A DNA stretch of 47,400 nt, taken from NCBI GenBank assembly GCA_030019205.1, contig JASEFH010000020.1, positions 1-47,400 on the forward strand. The letters run 5' to 3'. Positions 1-9,593 of this stretch are shown piece after piece; within the stretch, counting starts at the first letter, position 1; each line of letters opens with the position of its first letter. Under the pieces are notes generated by a model. It was given only the letters and a program-made list of their open reading frames with translations. It was not told the origin of the DNA and ran no database searches. Source of the stretch: Methanomicrobiales archaeon. GTDB lineage: Archaea; Halobacteriota; Methanomicrobia; Methanomicrobiales; JACTUA01. Made by a program: the position numbers and the translations under genes.

Positions 1-777
1 ATAGATCCAGGAATTAATCGCAATTCGATTTTAGTATGGTTTGTGGAGGGGGTTACAGAACTATATTATAATTACTATAAAATTTGAACAATTATTAATA
101 TCAGCCGGATACATCGGGAGATGCACCGGGGCCTGCGTGGCAGGAGAGGGGCTCGTTCACGCGCCTTTTGATCCCATGCTGCCGTGTGGCACGCAGATAC
201 GGACAGCGGCACCCGAACAGGGCATGACCCGCCGCGTGCGGCGGGTCTCTCGCGGTGATGATGCAGGTTATCTTCTGCATACAGCGCCATGAGGCGCAGG
301 ATACTCTCCCTGAACGCGGGAGAGGTCGCATTCAACGATTCCCGATATTCCTGAAAGGCCCGGTCGCACCTCGTTTGCCCGTCCGCCCCACCCCCGTTGC
401 TCCCGCCTCTGCCGTGCGATGCCCGGGGCAGAAGAACCGGTGCGATACTTCCTGTTGCTCCCGCCACCAAGGTGCGATAGGGAACGCGTGGGAGAATATG
501 ACGGCGGCATTCTGTATCGTAATCCTCATGCCAGCCTTCTCTTCAGGACATCCGGGCGCGGTTGTTGCATGGGGAGACCCGTGAGAATCCCTGCAATCCC
601 AACTTCCGTATTGCGATAGACCCTGCTACAGGATGCAACGGGGATGGTCGTCTCCTTGAGGTGAAACTTTATAGAATCCGTATGCTGCGCCATCCTGGAG
701 CATCCCGTCACCGGCGCGGTCTCCGTTCCTACCGATCCTCGCCCGATTCCGCCACCACGGGGCGGCGGATTCGCGAT
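1..777. other. gene-free leading region
   Basis: No convincing coding region is seen. Bases 1-110 are AT-rich and the rest is GC-rich. Open frames here have random composition and no ribosome binding sites. Around 405-480 a short unit is loosely repeated: GTTGCTCCCGCC followed within about 20 bases by TGCGAT occurs twice (near 397-416 and 454-477), with a further TGCGAT near 441. The same TGCGAT core recurs in other gene-free stretches of the window. Confidence 0.5.
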
Positions 778-790
778 ACTTATTTATATC
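778..790 (+). promoter_or_regulatory. TATA box before the beta-helix gene
   Basis: ACTTATTTATATC is an AT-rich island in GC-rich DNA and matches an archaeal TATA element. It lies about 80 nt before the chosen TTG start at 865, so the mRNA would have a leader containing the GGGGAGG ribosome binding site. Confidence 0.5.
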
Positions 791-864
791 CCTCTGAAGA
801 AAGGTCAGCAAAGCGGCCCACTCACGGGTGCTCTCCATCCGAAGATACGGCGGGGAGGATTACT

Positions 865-2466
865 TTGAAACCATACCGGCGTCTCTTTCCCACCTCACTA
901 TTGGCGGCAGCCATCGCCATGCTCATGCTGGCAACAGCGATCCCCGTGCACGGGAGTAGCGGAGATAATGCGGGTGCCCCGCTCCTCTCGCTCGTGCCGG
1001 GTGAAAACGCATGGATCTACAGCTCCCTCCGCGTCCTGGGAGTGAGCCTCCCGGATTTCTTTCGGCTCTTCGGCATCGACGACTCCGGAGGACCGAAGAT
1101 CGCGAGCAGACAGACCACGTTCGTCCACTGGCCCCCCCCGCCCAGGGCCCTCTACCCGGACGGCACCCCCACCCCTCCTCACGTCGTCGCTCCTCTCGAG
1201 CAGGACATTCCCGTAGCCATCACTTCCATCGAAACGGTCTATCCTCCCTTCCCGATTCTCCGACACCTCCAGGCCGTAAAGGTGACCTGCACCAACCGGG
1301 GAGACGCCGATATCGAGGCGAATGTACTCCTGACGATCAACGGGAGGGATGCCAGCTACATACCCGTCCGCCTTTCCCCGGGAGGGAGTGTGGAAGCGAT
1401 CTTCGTCATCCTCTTCGATGCGCCGAACGGCGACGTGATCTCTGCCCTTATCGTCGATAAAGACGCGATCGAGATTTTCGGAGCCGAGCTCAATCCCACC
1501 GGCAGCCCGATCGGCGGCGGCGAGGGATACGCGGACATCATCGCCCGTGACGATCCCCGGGTCCGCGCCGTGGTTTCCGACAGGGAGGGGCTGCTGCAGG
1601 CCCTCTCCCAGGCGAAGAGCGGGGATGTGGTATACATCGAGGAGAACGCCGCTATCGATCTTACGGGGCTGGAGAGCGGCATCGGCATTCCCGAGGGGGT
1701 GACACTCGCCAGCAATCGCGGGGAGAAGGGCTCCCCCGGCGGACGGATCTTCTACACCTCGAGCGACGGCGACGATCCGAACTTTATATTCAGTGCCCTT
1801 CATGCCGAAGGGAGGGACGTGCGCATAACAGGCCTGCGTCTGGAGGGCCCGTTCAAGGAGACGCGGAGGTACAATCTCGCGATCGGGATTCACTCCACCT
1901 GGCCCGGCCTGGAAGTCGACAACTGCGAGATCTTCGGATGGAGCTATGCGGGTATCGCCCTGCAGAAGACCGGACCGGAGAACGGCGGCTACTTCCACCA
2001 CAACCACATCCACCACTGCCGCACGAACGGCTATGGCTACGGCATTCTCATCGGGGATCAGGCATTCGCGCAGATCGAGGCGAACGCTTTCGATTACACG
2101 CGGCACTGCATATCGGGCTCCGGTATGGCCGGAGACGGTTACGAGGCGCGCTACAACATGATCTCGGATACGCAGACCAGCGCCGCCTTCGACATGCACG
2201 GGGATCCCAGAGGCTCCGGAACAGCCGGCGCCTACATCCACATACACCACAACACCTTCCTCACGAGGACCTCCTACGCGATCGCCATACGCGGCGTCCC
2301 GTCCGAAGGGGCGCGGATCCACAACAACTGGTTCTCCACGCCCAATCCCGTCGGACAGAAGGACACGTTCGGCAACATCGTCATGCAGAACAATATCTTC
2401 GGGCAGGAACGGACCCTCGTAAACGAGGGGCCCGTACAGCAGTATACGTCGCGGCTCCTCGACTGA
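865..2466 (+). CDS. exported right-handed beta-helix protein
   Basis: 533-residue protein. The start is TTG at 865, chosen because GGGGAGG lies a few bases upstream and the product then begins with a classic signal peptide (KPYRR, then a hydrophobic stretch of about 20 residues ending near VHGSS). Residues about 110-200 resemble a CARDB/Ig-like adhesive module (valine-rich, with NRGDADIEANV). Residues about 230-510 look like a pectate-lyase-type parallel beta-helix: periodic asparagine/histidine turns such as VDNCEIFG, HHNHIHHCR, IHHNTF and IHNNWF. Such proteins bind, cleave or epimerise polysaccharides outside the cell. It precedes the glycan genes on the same strand, so a role in the same surface polymer is plausible but inferred. 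No sorting motif is seen at the C-terminus. Substrate unknown. Confidence 0.8.
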   Translation: MKPYRRLFPTSLLAAAIAMLMLATAIPVHGSSGDNAGAPLLSLVPGENAWIYSSLRVLGVSLPDFFRLFGIDDSGGPKIASRQTTFVHWPPPPRALYPDGTPTPPHVVAPLEQDIPVAITSIETVYPPFPILRHLQAVKVTCTNRGDADIEANVLLTINGRDASYIPVRLSPGGSVEAIFVILFDAPNGDVISALIVDKDAIEIFGAELNPTGSPIGGGEGYADIIARDDPRVRAVVSDREGLLQALSQAKSGDVVYIEENAAIDLTGLESGIGIPEGVTLASNRGEKGSPGGRIFYTSSDGDDPNFIFSALHAEGRDVRITGLRLEGPFKETRRYNLAIGIHSTWPGLEVDNCEIFGWSYAGIALQKTGPENGGYFHHNHIHHCRTNGYGYGILIGDQAFAQIEANAFDYTRHCISGSGMAGDGYEARYNMISDTQTSAAFDMHGDPRGSGTAGAYIHIHHNTFLTRTSYAIAIRGVPSEGARIHNNWFSTPNPVGQKDTFGNIVMQNNIFGQERTLVNEGPVQQYTSRLLD

Positions 2467-2575
2467 TCCATAAGCATCCGGAAACCACTCCTTCGGGGAG
2501 GCAACCGGGGTGATGCCATGCAGGAGGTCGTACTCCGCCCCACCTTCCATTCCGGTGGATCAGAGGCCCGCAATA

Positions 2576-2590
2576 ACAATTATATCCTAT
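2576..2590 (+). promoter_or_regulatory. TATA box before first deacetylase
   Basis: CAATTATATCCTATG is an AT-rich TATA-like element located 54 nt before an ATG at 2636 and about 100 nt before the GTG at 2687, in the gap after the beta-helix gene. Confidence 0.45.
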
Positions 2591-2686
2591 GAATGCACTG
2601 TAGCACCTGATTGATCCGTTCCTGAAGCGGTTTTCATGGATGGACCGTTCGCACCGCTATCGAACTGGCCGGACGGGGGAAGAGAC

Positions 2687-3730
2687 GTGCACTCGATGAC
2701 CGATAGAGAGATCCTGCGGGAGACGCTCGGGCGCGACGGGGAGCTCTGGGACGTGTTCACGAGCCGAGAGGAGTACGACCCGCTTCGACAGGAGGCAAAG
2801 GGGAGGTTCACCGCGAAGTGCAGCCAGCGGAAGAATCTGCAGCATCCCGTCGTATCGGCCTTTCTCGTGCGGGAGGGGCTCGATATAGAGTACCCCGAAG
2901 ATCACCCGTTCGCCATCTGCCTCACGCACGACGTCGATGACATCCACCCCACGCTGCTCCACCGCCTCTCGCACGCAGTGAACTCCATGCGAGGGCGGGA
3001 TCTCGAAAATCGCTTCGTTCCCTGCGTTTACCGGAACTTTCGGGAGATCATGCGGCTGGAGCAGGAGTACGGGGCAACATCCTCGTTCTTCTTCCTCGCC
3101 GCAGACCGCGACTTCCGCCGGTTCCGGTACCGTCTCGAGGATCTCGAGGCGGACATCGGCTGTATCTGTGACCAGAACCACGAGGTGGGTCTCCACGGGG
3201 GCTGCGGCACGTATTGCGACCACGCGGCCATGACCCTGGAGAAGGCGAGGTTGGAGAGAGTGGTGAACCACGAGATCATCGGTTACAGGAGTCACTATCT
3301 CCAGTTCCGGGTGCCGCAGACCTGGCTCCTCCTGCATGAGAGCGGCTTCAAGTACGACAGCACGTTCGGGTATCCGGACGCGATGGGGTTCCGCAACGGC
3401 ATGTGCCATCCCTACTGGCCGTTCGACCTAAAAAGCGGGCGATACATCGACGTGCTGGAGATCCCGCTCGGCATCATGGACGTGCACCTTCCGGCCGGAG
3501 GTTCAGCAGAGGCCTGGAGTGCGGTTGCGGGGATGGTGGATGTGGTGGCCGCGTGCCGCGGGATCCTGACGCTCAACTTCCACAACGACACCTTCAGCAA
3601 CGCGGGGAAACGGGGGCGATCGAGAGTGTTCAGAAAGATACTGGATCTCGGCAGGCAGAATAATGCCTGGATGACGAGCGGAGAGGAGATCTACCGCTGG
3701 TGGGTGCGCCATGGGTATCGAGCCGATTGA
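2687..3730 (+). CDS. polysaccharide deacetylase-like protein (CE4/NodB superfamily)
   Basis: Protein of about 347 residues. GTG at 2687 is preferred because GGGGGA sits 6 nt upstream; in-frame ATGs at 2636 and 2696 are alternatives (2636 has no visible ribosome binding site). CE4 features: LTHDVDD near residue 82 (metal/catalytic Asp), FFFLA near 140, EVGLHGG near 165, GYRSHYL near 200 and LNFHNDTF near 290. The second metal histidine of the usual H-x3-H is not at its standard spacing, so this is a divergent subfamily and activity is uncertain. It would remove N-acetyl groups from a hexosamine polymer. The 3' end overlaps the FemAB-like gene by 20 bases, implying coupled translation. The same deacetylase-then-FemAB order recurs at 12326-14271. 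Confidence 0.8.
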   Translation: MHSMTDREILRETLGRDGELWDVFTSREEYDPLRQEAKGRFTAKCSQRKNLQHPVVSAFLVREGLDIEYPEDHPFAICLTHDVDDIHPTLLHRLSHAVNSMRGRDLENRFVPCVYRNFREIMRLEQEYGATSSFFFLAADRDFRRFRYRLEDLEADIGCICDQNHEVGLHGGCGTYCDHAAMTLEKARLERVVNHEIIGYRSHYLQFRVPQTWLLLHESGFKYDSTFGYPDAMGFRNGMCHPYWPFDLKSGRYIDVLEIPLGIMDVHLPAGGSAEAWSAVAGMVDVVAACRGILTLNFHNDTFSNAGKRGRSRVFRKILDLGRQNNAWMTSGEEIYRWWVRHGYRAD

Positions 3731-4691
3731 CGACAAGGCACGATGGGACTCGTTTGTGCAGAAGAGCCCTTATGGACAGCTCTTTCATCACTGGGACTTT
3801 TTGAAGATCGTCGAACGGCATACCGGCTTCCGGTTCATGCCGTATGCCATCACGAAGGGAGAGCAGATCGTCGGTATCCTCCCCCTCTTCTACAGGAACA
3901 CGATGGGGGTGAGGAGCGTGATGTCCCCGCCGCCCAAGACCGGTATCCCGTACCTGGGTCTACTGCTGGATGCCACGTACGCGGACCTGAAGCAGTACAA
4001 ACGCGAGCACATCCTGCGCATCATCGCGGAGGATCTCAGGGCCGAGATGGACGCTTATGCTCCCAACCTCCTGTCCATCTCCAGCCCGCCCTCCCTGTTG
4101 GACATCCGCAGTTTCGTATGGAGCGGCTTCTCCGTCGAACCGCTCTATACGTACGTCTTCGATCTCCGGCAGGGCCAGGAGAGACTCTGGAAGGGGTTCT
4201 CCGTGAGGAGGCGGCAGCAGATTCGGGATGCAGAGAAGAAAGGGCTGGAGATTGCCGTGAGCGATGACGTCTCCCGCCTGTACGGCATGGTCTCGGAGAG
4301 GTACAGCGAGCAGGGGCTCTCGAGCCCGTTCCGTAGCGTGGACTACCTGCGGGACGTCTGCAGCGCATTTCCGGACAACCTGAAGACATTCAGCGTCCTG
4401 GATGAGGGGCAGGTGACAAGTGCCGTCCTCGTCGTCCAGTACCGGGACGTCAAGCTCTGGGTCGGAGGGGCCCGCTCCGACAACAACAGCAACGAGTTCC
4501 TGATCTGGGAGGTGATCAAGGAGGCGCAGAGGCAGGGGTATGAATCCTGCGAGTTCATCGGGGCGAACACCCAGAATCTCTGCCAGTTCAAGAGCCAGTT
4601 CAACCCATCCCTGGAGCTGTACTTCCGCATCAGCAGCAAGGACATCCGGGGAAAGCTGGCCGAAACGGCCTACATGAAGATAATCCGCTGA
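3711..4691 (+). CDS. FemAB/GNAT-fold acyltransferase
   Basis: 326-residue protein with the layout of the FemAB-like/BioF2-like acetyltransferase group: an N-terminal half with YGQLFHHWDFLKIVE and an IVGILPLFY strand, and a second GNAT-like half with SVRRRQQIRDAEKKG, VLVVQYRDVKLWVGG, NEFLIWEVIKEAQRQGYESCEFIGAN and a final substrate-loop segment FKSQFNPSLELYF. Family members move aminoacyl or acyl groups from CoA or tRNA to cell-surface sugars or peptides. No peptidoglycan exists in this lineage, so the target is probably an amino sugar in an archaeal surface glycan, perhaps one exposed by the overlapping deacetylase. The start at 3711 lies inside the previous gene. Confidence 0.75.
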   Translation: MGIEPIDDKARWDSFVQKSPYGQLFHHWDFLKIVERHTGFRFMPYAITKGEQIVGILPLFYRNTMGVRSVMSPPPKTGIPYLGLLLDATYADLKQYKREHILRIIAEDLRAEMDAYAPNLLSISSPPSLLDIRSFVWSGFSVEPLYTYVFDLRQGQERLWKGFSVRRRQQIRDAEKKGLEIAVSDDVSRLYGMVSERYSEQGLSSPFRSVDYLRDVCSAFPDNLKTFSVLDEGQVTSAVLVVQYRDVKLWVGGARSDNNSNEFLIWEVIKEAQRQGYESCEFIGANTQNLCQFKSQFNPSLELYFRISSKDIRGKLAETAYMKIIR

Positions 4692-4804
4692 TCGTCGTAC
4701 TGCCGCACGGGTGCGTGGCGCCGGAGAGGGGGCCCTGAATGGGGCGGGGATACCGGCTGGTTTTGAAAAAAGACTCCCATGGATACGCCGATTTTCCGAA
4801 CGGG

Positions 4805-4820
4805 CAAAAATTATATATAG
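4805..4820 (+). promoter_or_regulatory. TATA box before the aminotransferase
   Basis: AAAAATTATATATAGA is a strong archaeal TATA-type element, the most AT-rich segment in this 200-nt gap. Transcription would begin near 4838 and give a short leader before the ATG at 4871. Confidence 0.65.
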
Positions 4821-4870
4821 ATTGCGCGGACACATAGCGGACTGCCTGAGAACGTTTGCGAGAATAGATT

Positions 4871-6259
4871 ATGTTGCCGCGATCAAGACCCCATATCGAT
4901 CTGGACACCTTGGTGGACGCCATCTGCTCTGCGGACCTCTCGCACGAGGGGCATACGCAGGCCTTCGAGGATGCATTCGCCCGGTATCTCGGGGCGTACC
5001 GCTGTATCGCCATGCACCAGGCGCGATCCGGGCTGTATCTCTCCCTGAAGGCATTGAAGGTGCAGAAGGGGGACGAAGTGATCGTCCAGAGCTTCACCTA
5101 CCGGGGGGTGATGAATGCCATCATGGAAGCGGGGGCGACTCCCGTTCTCGTCGACAGCTCGATCCGGGATCTCCTCGCATCCCCCGAAGCGATAGGGGAC
5201 GCCATCACGGATCGGACGAAGGCGATCGTTGCCACGCACCTCTTCGGCATTCCGGCTGACATCGAGGAGATCGTGGCGATCGCCCGCGAGCGGGGAATCC
5301 CCGTTCTGGAGGACTGCGCCCAGTGCCTGGGGGCGAGGTGCGGGGGGAGGATGATCGGGACGTTCGGGGATGCGGCTTTCGTCAGCTTCAACTTCGAGAA
5401 GCACATGTCGACCGGTGAAGGGGGAATGCTGATCCTGAATAACCGCGGTCTCGCCCCCGCGATCGAGGCGGTCGCCGCCGGTTACGAGAGAGTTCCTCTG
5501 CTGCGGGAGAAGCACCATGTCTACGGGCTTATCCTCCTCTACCTGGCGACCCGGAGCGACCTTTACAGGACCCGCCTCACCGCCTATTTCGGGCAGGATC
5601 TCATGCGCGCGGACAGGCGGCTCTTTGCCCTGGTGGACGGGATGCTGCAGGGGGGCACGACGGGTGCGGAGCTGGAGGAGGCGATCCTCGGCTACCTGCG
5701 CAGGAACCGGGTGATCGAGAAGGCGATCCGCCGCAGTCGCCCGCCGTTCAGTACGATCGATGCCTTGCGGAATCTGCTCGCCTCGGACCGGCTGCGGATC
5801 GACGACGGCTATCTCCGCATGAACGCGCTCCGGGCGCTCGTCGGGAGCCTCAACCTTCAGCATCTCGACCGCGTGAACCGGATCCGGAACGAGAATGCGC
5901 AGGTGTATGCCGACGAGCTGGACGGAGGCTCCGCTTCCTACGTGCTCCCGATCGTCGGGGGGAGGAGATCGGCGGCGTTCCTGAAGTACAACGTCCTCAA
6001 TACCGCAGGCGTTCCCCTTCCGCAGATTACGGCGCGGGCGCTGAAAGAGGGTCTGGAGCTGGGCAACTTCCAGTGGCACTGCCCGGTCCACCGGGTGCCT
6101 CTACTCGGGCGGAGGATTCCCCACGACCGGGAGAAGCTCAGGAACAGCGAGTACATCTCCGCGAATATCATCAACCTCCCCGTCCATCCCTCGGTCGGGG
6201 AGGAGGATATCTCCAGAGTCGTTCAGTTCCTGAAAAGTGTCCCGCGGTCGGCGGGCTGA
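4871..6259 (+). CDS. DegT/DnrJ/EryC1-family PLP aminotransferase
   Basis: 462 residues; makes amino sugars (typically 3- or 4-amino-deoxyhexoses on NDP-sugars) by transamination. The family signature is clear: HQARSGLYLSLKAL near residue 50 (phosphate binding), PVLVDSS near 92, VATHLFGIPADIEEI near 120, EDCAQCLGA with the pyridine-N aspartate at about D148, and SFNFEKHMSTGEGG with the Schiff-base lysine at about K177. It is longer than typical members (about 370-400): residues about 215-300 carry an extra helical insertion. It has its own TATA box and no obvious ribosome binding site. Placed among glycosyltransferases and deacetylases, it probably supplies an amino-sugar donor for the surface glycan; exact sugar unknown. 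Confidence 0.85.
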   Translation: MLPRSRPHIDLDTLVDAICSADLSHEGHTQAFEDAFARYLGAYRCIAMHQARSGLYLSLKALKVQKGDEVIVQSFTYRGVMNAIMEAGATPVLVDSSIRDLLASPEAIGDAITDRTKAIVATHLFGIPADIEEIVAIARERGIPVLEDCAQCLGARCGGRMIGTFGDAAFVSFNFEKHMSTGEGGMLILNNRGLAPAIEAVAAGYERVPLLREKHHVYGLILLYLATRSDLYRTRLTAYFGQDLMRADRRLFALVDGMLQGGTTGAELEEAILGYLRRNRVIEKAIRRSRPPFSTIDALRNLLASDRLRIDDGYLRMNALRALVGSLNLQHLDRVNRIRNENAQVYADELDGGSASYVLPIVGGRRSAAFLKYNVLNTAGVPLPQITARALKEGLELGNFQWHCPVHRVPLLGRRIPHDREKLRNSEYISANIINLPVHPSVGEEDISRVVQFLKSVPRSAG

Positions 6260-7288
6260 ACGGGATCGGCCGTATCTCATGCCATGCATCAACGATTTTC
6301 ACTCACCCGGAACCCTGTCCGCAGCCCTGCCCTCATCGGGGCAGTCCGGTGCGTGGGAAGGCGGATTCCCCGCTCTATCGAGGCAGAGCGGTGCGAATCC
6401 GCTTTGCCAGTATGCGGAGAGATCCCGCGGCGGATCCGATCCGCGCTCGAATCAGTCCAGATTCCTGCATGGGGAAGCCGGGACAAATCCTGTCGGATCC
6501 CAGGAGCGGTTCTGGGGGATGAGTGCCCGGGCGCGATAGCGCTGCACCCGGGACGGATCAGTGCCGGCACCGTGCATAACCGATCCGTTCCTGTCGCACG
6601 CTTGGTGGTTGGGGGAGGGAGGCGCCCCGTGCTGTCCCCCGCAGTTGGAATATCCTGCGGGAGATCCAGGGCCGATCCCGACTGCTCATTGCGGGTTTCG
6701 GGGAGGAGGAGACGGGAGGGGCGGGGTCTCCCCCGGTCCATCCCTGCGATGCCGCGGCAGGGGCGTTCGAGATCTCCACGGGCATTCCGGAGAGCGGGGC
6801 GGGAATCGGACGGGTGAACACGACTCGCCATCCGAACCGAGCCCTGCCGCAGTAGCGGGAGAGAGGGGTTGTGCATCCTCCCTCCCCCATCCCCGCCGTG
6901 CGATCGTTGCCGCCACGAAGCCGTGGATCCGGTTCGATCGGAGTGTTTTCAGGAGGGGATCCGATGCCGTGCGCAGGTGCAGCGGTCGCAGGGCGGATCT
7001 CCCCGGTTCCCCCCTCCAAGACTGCCGCACAGAGGAGAAGGAAATGGCACTCTCTCTCCGCGCGAGCCCGCCTCATGCAGTGCGACAGCGGGCAGAGCGG
7101 AGGGATCGCTGGTATCGGCACGGCCCGCAAAGAGGATGATGCGCGGAATCCGTTACGCAGCATCCCGCGATCCTGTCGATCCGCCACCATCGCACGCTGG
7201 AGGATGGAACGCACCCCCGCGGGAGTGATGGCTGGCGAGAAAGCCCACCAACCTCCCGCAGGTCGGAAGATACCCCCATAAGCCCCCT
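6260..7288. other. gene-free spacer between convergent glycan genes
   Basis: About 1 kb between the 3' ends of the aminotransferase (+) and the GT4 gene (-). Open frames exist on both strands, but they have random composition, no domains and no ribosome binding sites. Small palindromes such as GGCGGATCCGATCCGC (near 6430) occur. I see no RNA gene, promoter or mobile element. Confidence 0.5.
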
Positions 7289-8572
7289 TCACGAGAGGCA
7301 CTTTCTGTAGATAGTTGCTGTTTTCCTGGCGATACTCTTCCAGGTGAACTGCCGGGCGTACTGCAGGATCTCCTCCGTATTCCACCTCTTATCCAGCGCT
7401 TTCAGGATTACGGCGGCCATCTGCTCGGAATTTTTGGGCTCCATCAGCATGCCGTGGTCCTCCGACTGGATCACCTCGGGGATTCCGCCCACGGCCGATC
7501 CGATGAACGGTTTGCCGCAGCCCATCGTCTCGAACAGCACCATCGGGTTACCCTCCGAGAGGCTGGGCAGGACGAAGAGGTCGCATGCGTTCATCCAGAT
7601 CGGGATACGGTGGTGCGGCTGCCGCCCGGCGAGGAATACGTGATCCTCCAGGCGCTTCTCCTGGATGAGCGCCCGCAGATGATCCCGCAGGAGTCCGTCA
7701 CCCACGATGACGCACAGCACATCGCTCCGCTCCCGCACTACCCTCTCCATCGCCTCGATCAGGTAGGCATGCCCTTTCACCTCGACCAGATTGCCGGCCG
7801 TGAAGACGATCTTTTTATCCTGCGGCAGATCGAGCATCCTGCGGCACTTCACCGGATCCATGGGGTAGAACTTGGATTCGCTGAAACCGTTCGGGATGAC
7901 CGCAACGGGGGTGTCCACGTCCAGATGCTCGATGCAGCCGAGATTGCGGCGGCTGACCGTGATGATGTAGTCGGCCGCATTCAGGACCCGGGTGATACTC
8001 TCCCTCCAGGCGTCGTCCTGGAACGGCAGCTCGTAGATGTCGAATCCATGGGCCGTCAGCACCAGGGGAACGCCGTAGTCCTCCTTCAGCCGCAACCCCG
8101 TATACCCCTGCGGCCAGGTGAAGTGCGCATGCATCAGGTCGAACCGGATCCCATCGGACTGAACTTGCCTCTTCACCCGCCGATAGTGCTTCTCCCCGAG
8201 CTTCCGGAAATAGTCGCAGACAGGGATATAGTGGACTCCGACAGGGTGCAGATGGACGTTATCGGGTTTGCCCGACGGATCGATGAGGCGATCCTTCTGG
8301 AACCGGTCCAGGTGGTTCTTTATGGGGGACAGGGGGATGTACTTCGATAGATCCGACAACGGATTGTAGCGGATGTAGATATGGTACTGGTCGACATAGA
8401 GCGCGATCTCGTTTATCAGATCCTTCCAGGATATGGCATACGCGTTGTTCAGCCCCAGCAGGGTACAATCGTGCAGGAACGCCTCCAGTCCGTTGTCCGA
8501 CGGTATGCGGTCTGTTCTGCCGATATTCGGGAAGGCTTCCTCCGCACGCCCCGCGGACTCACTCGTAGCCAT
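7289..8572 (-). CDS. GT4-family glycosyltransferase
   Basis: 427-residue GT-B glycosyltransferase. The start at 8572 is chosen because GGGGGTG lies about 8 nt upstream and it overlaps the preceding GT2 gene by 14 bases; upstream in-frame codons encode low-complexity Ser/Arg-rich sequence. N-terminal domain: FDLMHAHFTWPQGYTG. C-terminal donor domain: VIPNGFSESKFYP, FTAGNLVEVKGHAYLIEAM, CVIVGDG, VFLAGRQPHHRIPIWM and the E-x7-E region LPSLSEGNPMVLFETMGCGKPFI. Retaining transferases of this type add hexoses from NDP-sugars on the cytoplasmic face of the membrane. The first ~100 residues are longer than usual before the first Rossmann strand. Acceptor unknown; context is surface glycan synthesis. 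Confidence 0.87.
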   Translation of the reverse strand: MATSESAGRAEEAFPNIGRTDRIPSDNGLEAFLHDCTLLGLNNAYAISWKDLINEIALYVDQYHIYIRYNPLSDLSKYIPLSPIKNHLDRFQKDRLIDPSGKPDNVHLHPVGVHYIPVCDYFRKLGEKHYRRVKRQVQSDGIRFDLMHAHFTWPQGYTGLRLKEDYGVPLVLTAHGFDIYELPFQDDAWRESITRVLNAADYIITVSRRNLGCIEHLDVDTPVAVIPNGFSESKFYPMDPVKCRRMLDLPQDKKIVFTAGNLVEVKGHAYLIEAMERVVRERSDVLCVIVGDGLLRDHLRALIQEKRLEDHVFLAGRQPHHRIPIWMNACDLFVLPSLSEGNPMVLFETMGCGKPFIGSAVGGIPEVIQSEDHGMLMEPKNSEQMAAVILKALDKRWNTEEILQYARQFTWKSIARKTATIYRKCLS

Positions 8573-9587
8573 CGTCGGCACCCCCGTGGCGGGATGCGGT
8601 CGACCTCCGCATCGAATGCACGCGCTCCCGCGGATTGATCGTACTCTCCCATCGTGACTTCTGCTGGTTGTCCAGCAGGATCGCAAGGAAGAGGAACTGA
8701 AGCCCGATAAAGAAGCCGATGAGCGCCAGTCCACCGCTGATGACGAAATCGCCGTTTCGGGCGAACGTCTGATACAGCGCATAGACCGCTCCGCCCGCAC
8801 CGCCGAGGGTGAGGACGATGCCGGAGGCGTAGACGAACGGGATCGAGTAGAGGCCGCGAGATGCATACTTGGTCTTCATGCGCCAGAGGAAATCGGATGC
8901 CAGAAGGCGGGAGACTCGAACGATGTAGCTTCCATACCGGATCTTCGACTTCTCCCGCCCGTAGCGCGCCGGGTGCACCACATCCATGACACGAAAGTCG
9001 TGGGCGTTCAGTTTCACGAGGATGTCGTTGCAGTAGCCGTAGCCCGTGTACAGCGAATCCAGGTCCAGGGTGCGTAGCGCCTTCCAGGATATCGCGGTAT
9101 AGCCGTTCTGCGGATCCATGATGTCCCAGTATCCGGATGCCACTTTGGTGAGGAAGGTGAGCACGGAGTTGCCGAAGGAGCGCCATGCCGACATTCCTTT
9201 CCTGTACTCGGCGCTGAACAGCCTGTTTCCCTTGGTGTAATCGGCCTTCCGCCAGACGATCGGATCGAACAGATGGGGCAGGAATCTGGGATCCATCTGG
9301 TTGTCGCCTGCCATCACCGCCACGATGTCCATGTTCTCCTGAAGAGCCTTCTTGTAGCCGGTGTAGATGGCGGAGCCCACGCCGCCGTTCCTCCGGTGCT
9401 GAACGCACACGATACGGGGATCTTCCGAAGCACACTTCTGCACGATTTCAGCCGTCCGATCTGTAGAACCATCATCGACGACGTAGATCCGGTCCACATA
9501 CTCCGGTATGGAACGCAGTGTGTCTTCGATCAGCAGCTCCTCGTTGTAGGCCGGAACCGCGACGGCGACCCTATGCTTTGCGTACGT
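8559..9587 (-). CDS. GT2-family glycosyltransferase with C-terminal membrane segments, apparent ACG start
   Basis: Inverting GT-A transferase of about 342 residues, dolichyl-phosphate-mannose-synthase-like. VYVVDDGSTD, MAGDNQMDP (DxD-type metal site) and NGYTAISWKALR are visible, followed by two or three hydrophobic helices near residues 245-310. The canonical first strand, VAVAVPAYNEE, is encoded upstream of the first possible GTG (9497), so translation must begin earlier. That upstream frame is open back to a TAG but contains no ATG, GTG or TTG. A perfect ribosome binding site (9594-9602) points 6 nt away to an ACG at 9585-9587. Either ACG is the start or a start codon has been mutated or misread. 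The gene likely pairs with the overlapping GT4 gene in assembling a lipid-linked glycan. Confidence 0.8.
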   Translation of the reverse strand, partial: TYAKHRVAVAVPAYNEELLIEDTLRSIPEYVDRIYVVDDGSTDRTAEIVQKCASEDPRIVCVQHRRNGGVGSAIYTGYKKALQENMDIVAVMAGDNQMDPRFLPHLFDPIVWRKADYTKGNRLFSAEYRKGMSAWRSFGNSVLTFLTKVASGYWDIMDPQNGYTAISWKALRTLDLDSLYTGYGYCNDILVKLNAHDFRVMDVVHPARYGREKSKIRYGSYIVRVSRLLASDFLWRMKTKYASRGLYSIPFVYASGIVLTLGGAGGAVYALYQTFARNGDFVISGGLALIGFFIGLQFLFLAILLDNQQKSRWESTINPRERVHSMRRSTASRHGGADDGYE

Positions 9588-9593
9588 GCTTCT

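Noticed and set aside
898-2550. 550-codon open frame on the minus strand
   Set aside because: It is the antisense of the beta-helix gene; long because of high GC. Composition is Val/Asp/Arg-rich with no domain, while the plus frame has a signal peptide and beta-helix motifs.
4883-6091. 402-codon minus-strand frame
   Set aside because: Antisense shadow of the DegT aminotransferase, which has clear PLP motifs.
6284-6817. plus-strand frame of 177 codons in the spacer
   Set aside because: Arg/Gly/Ser-rich random composition, no ribosome binding site and no family resemblance.
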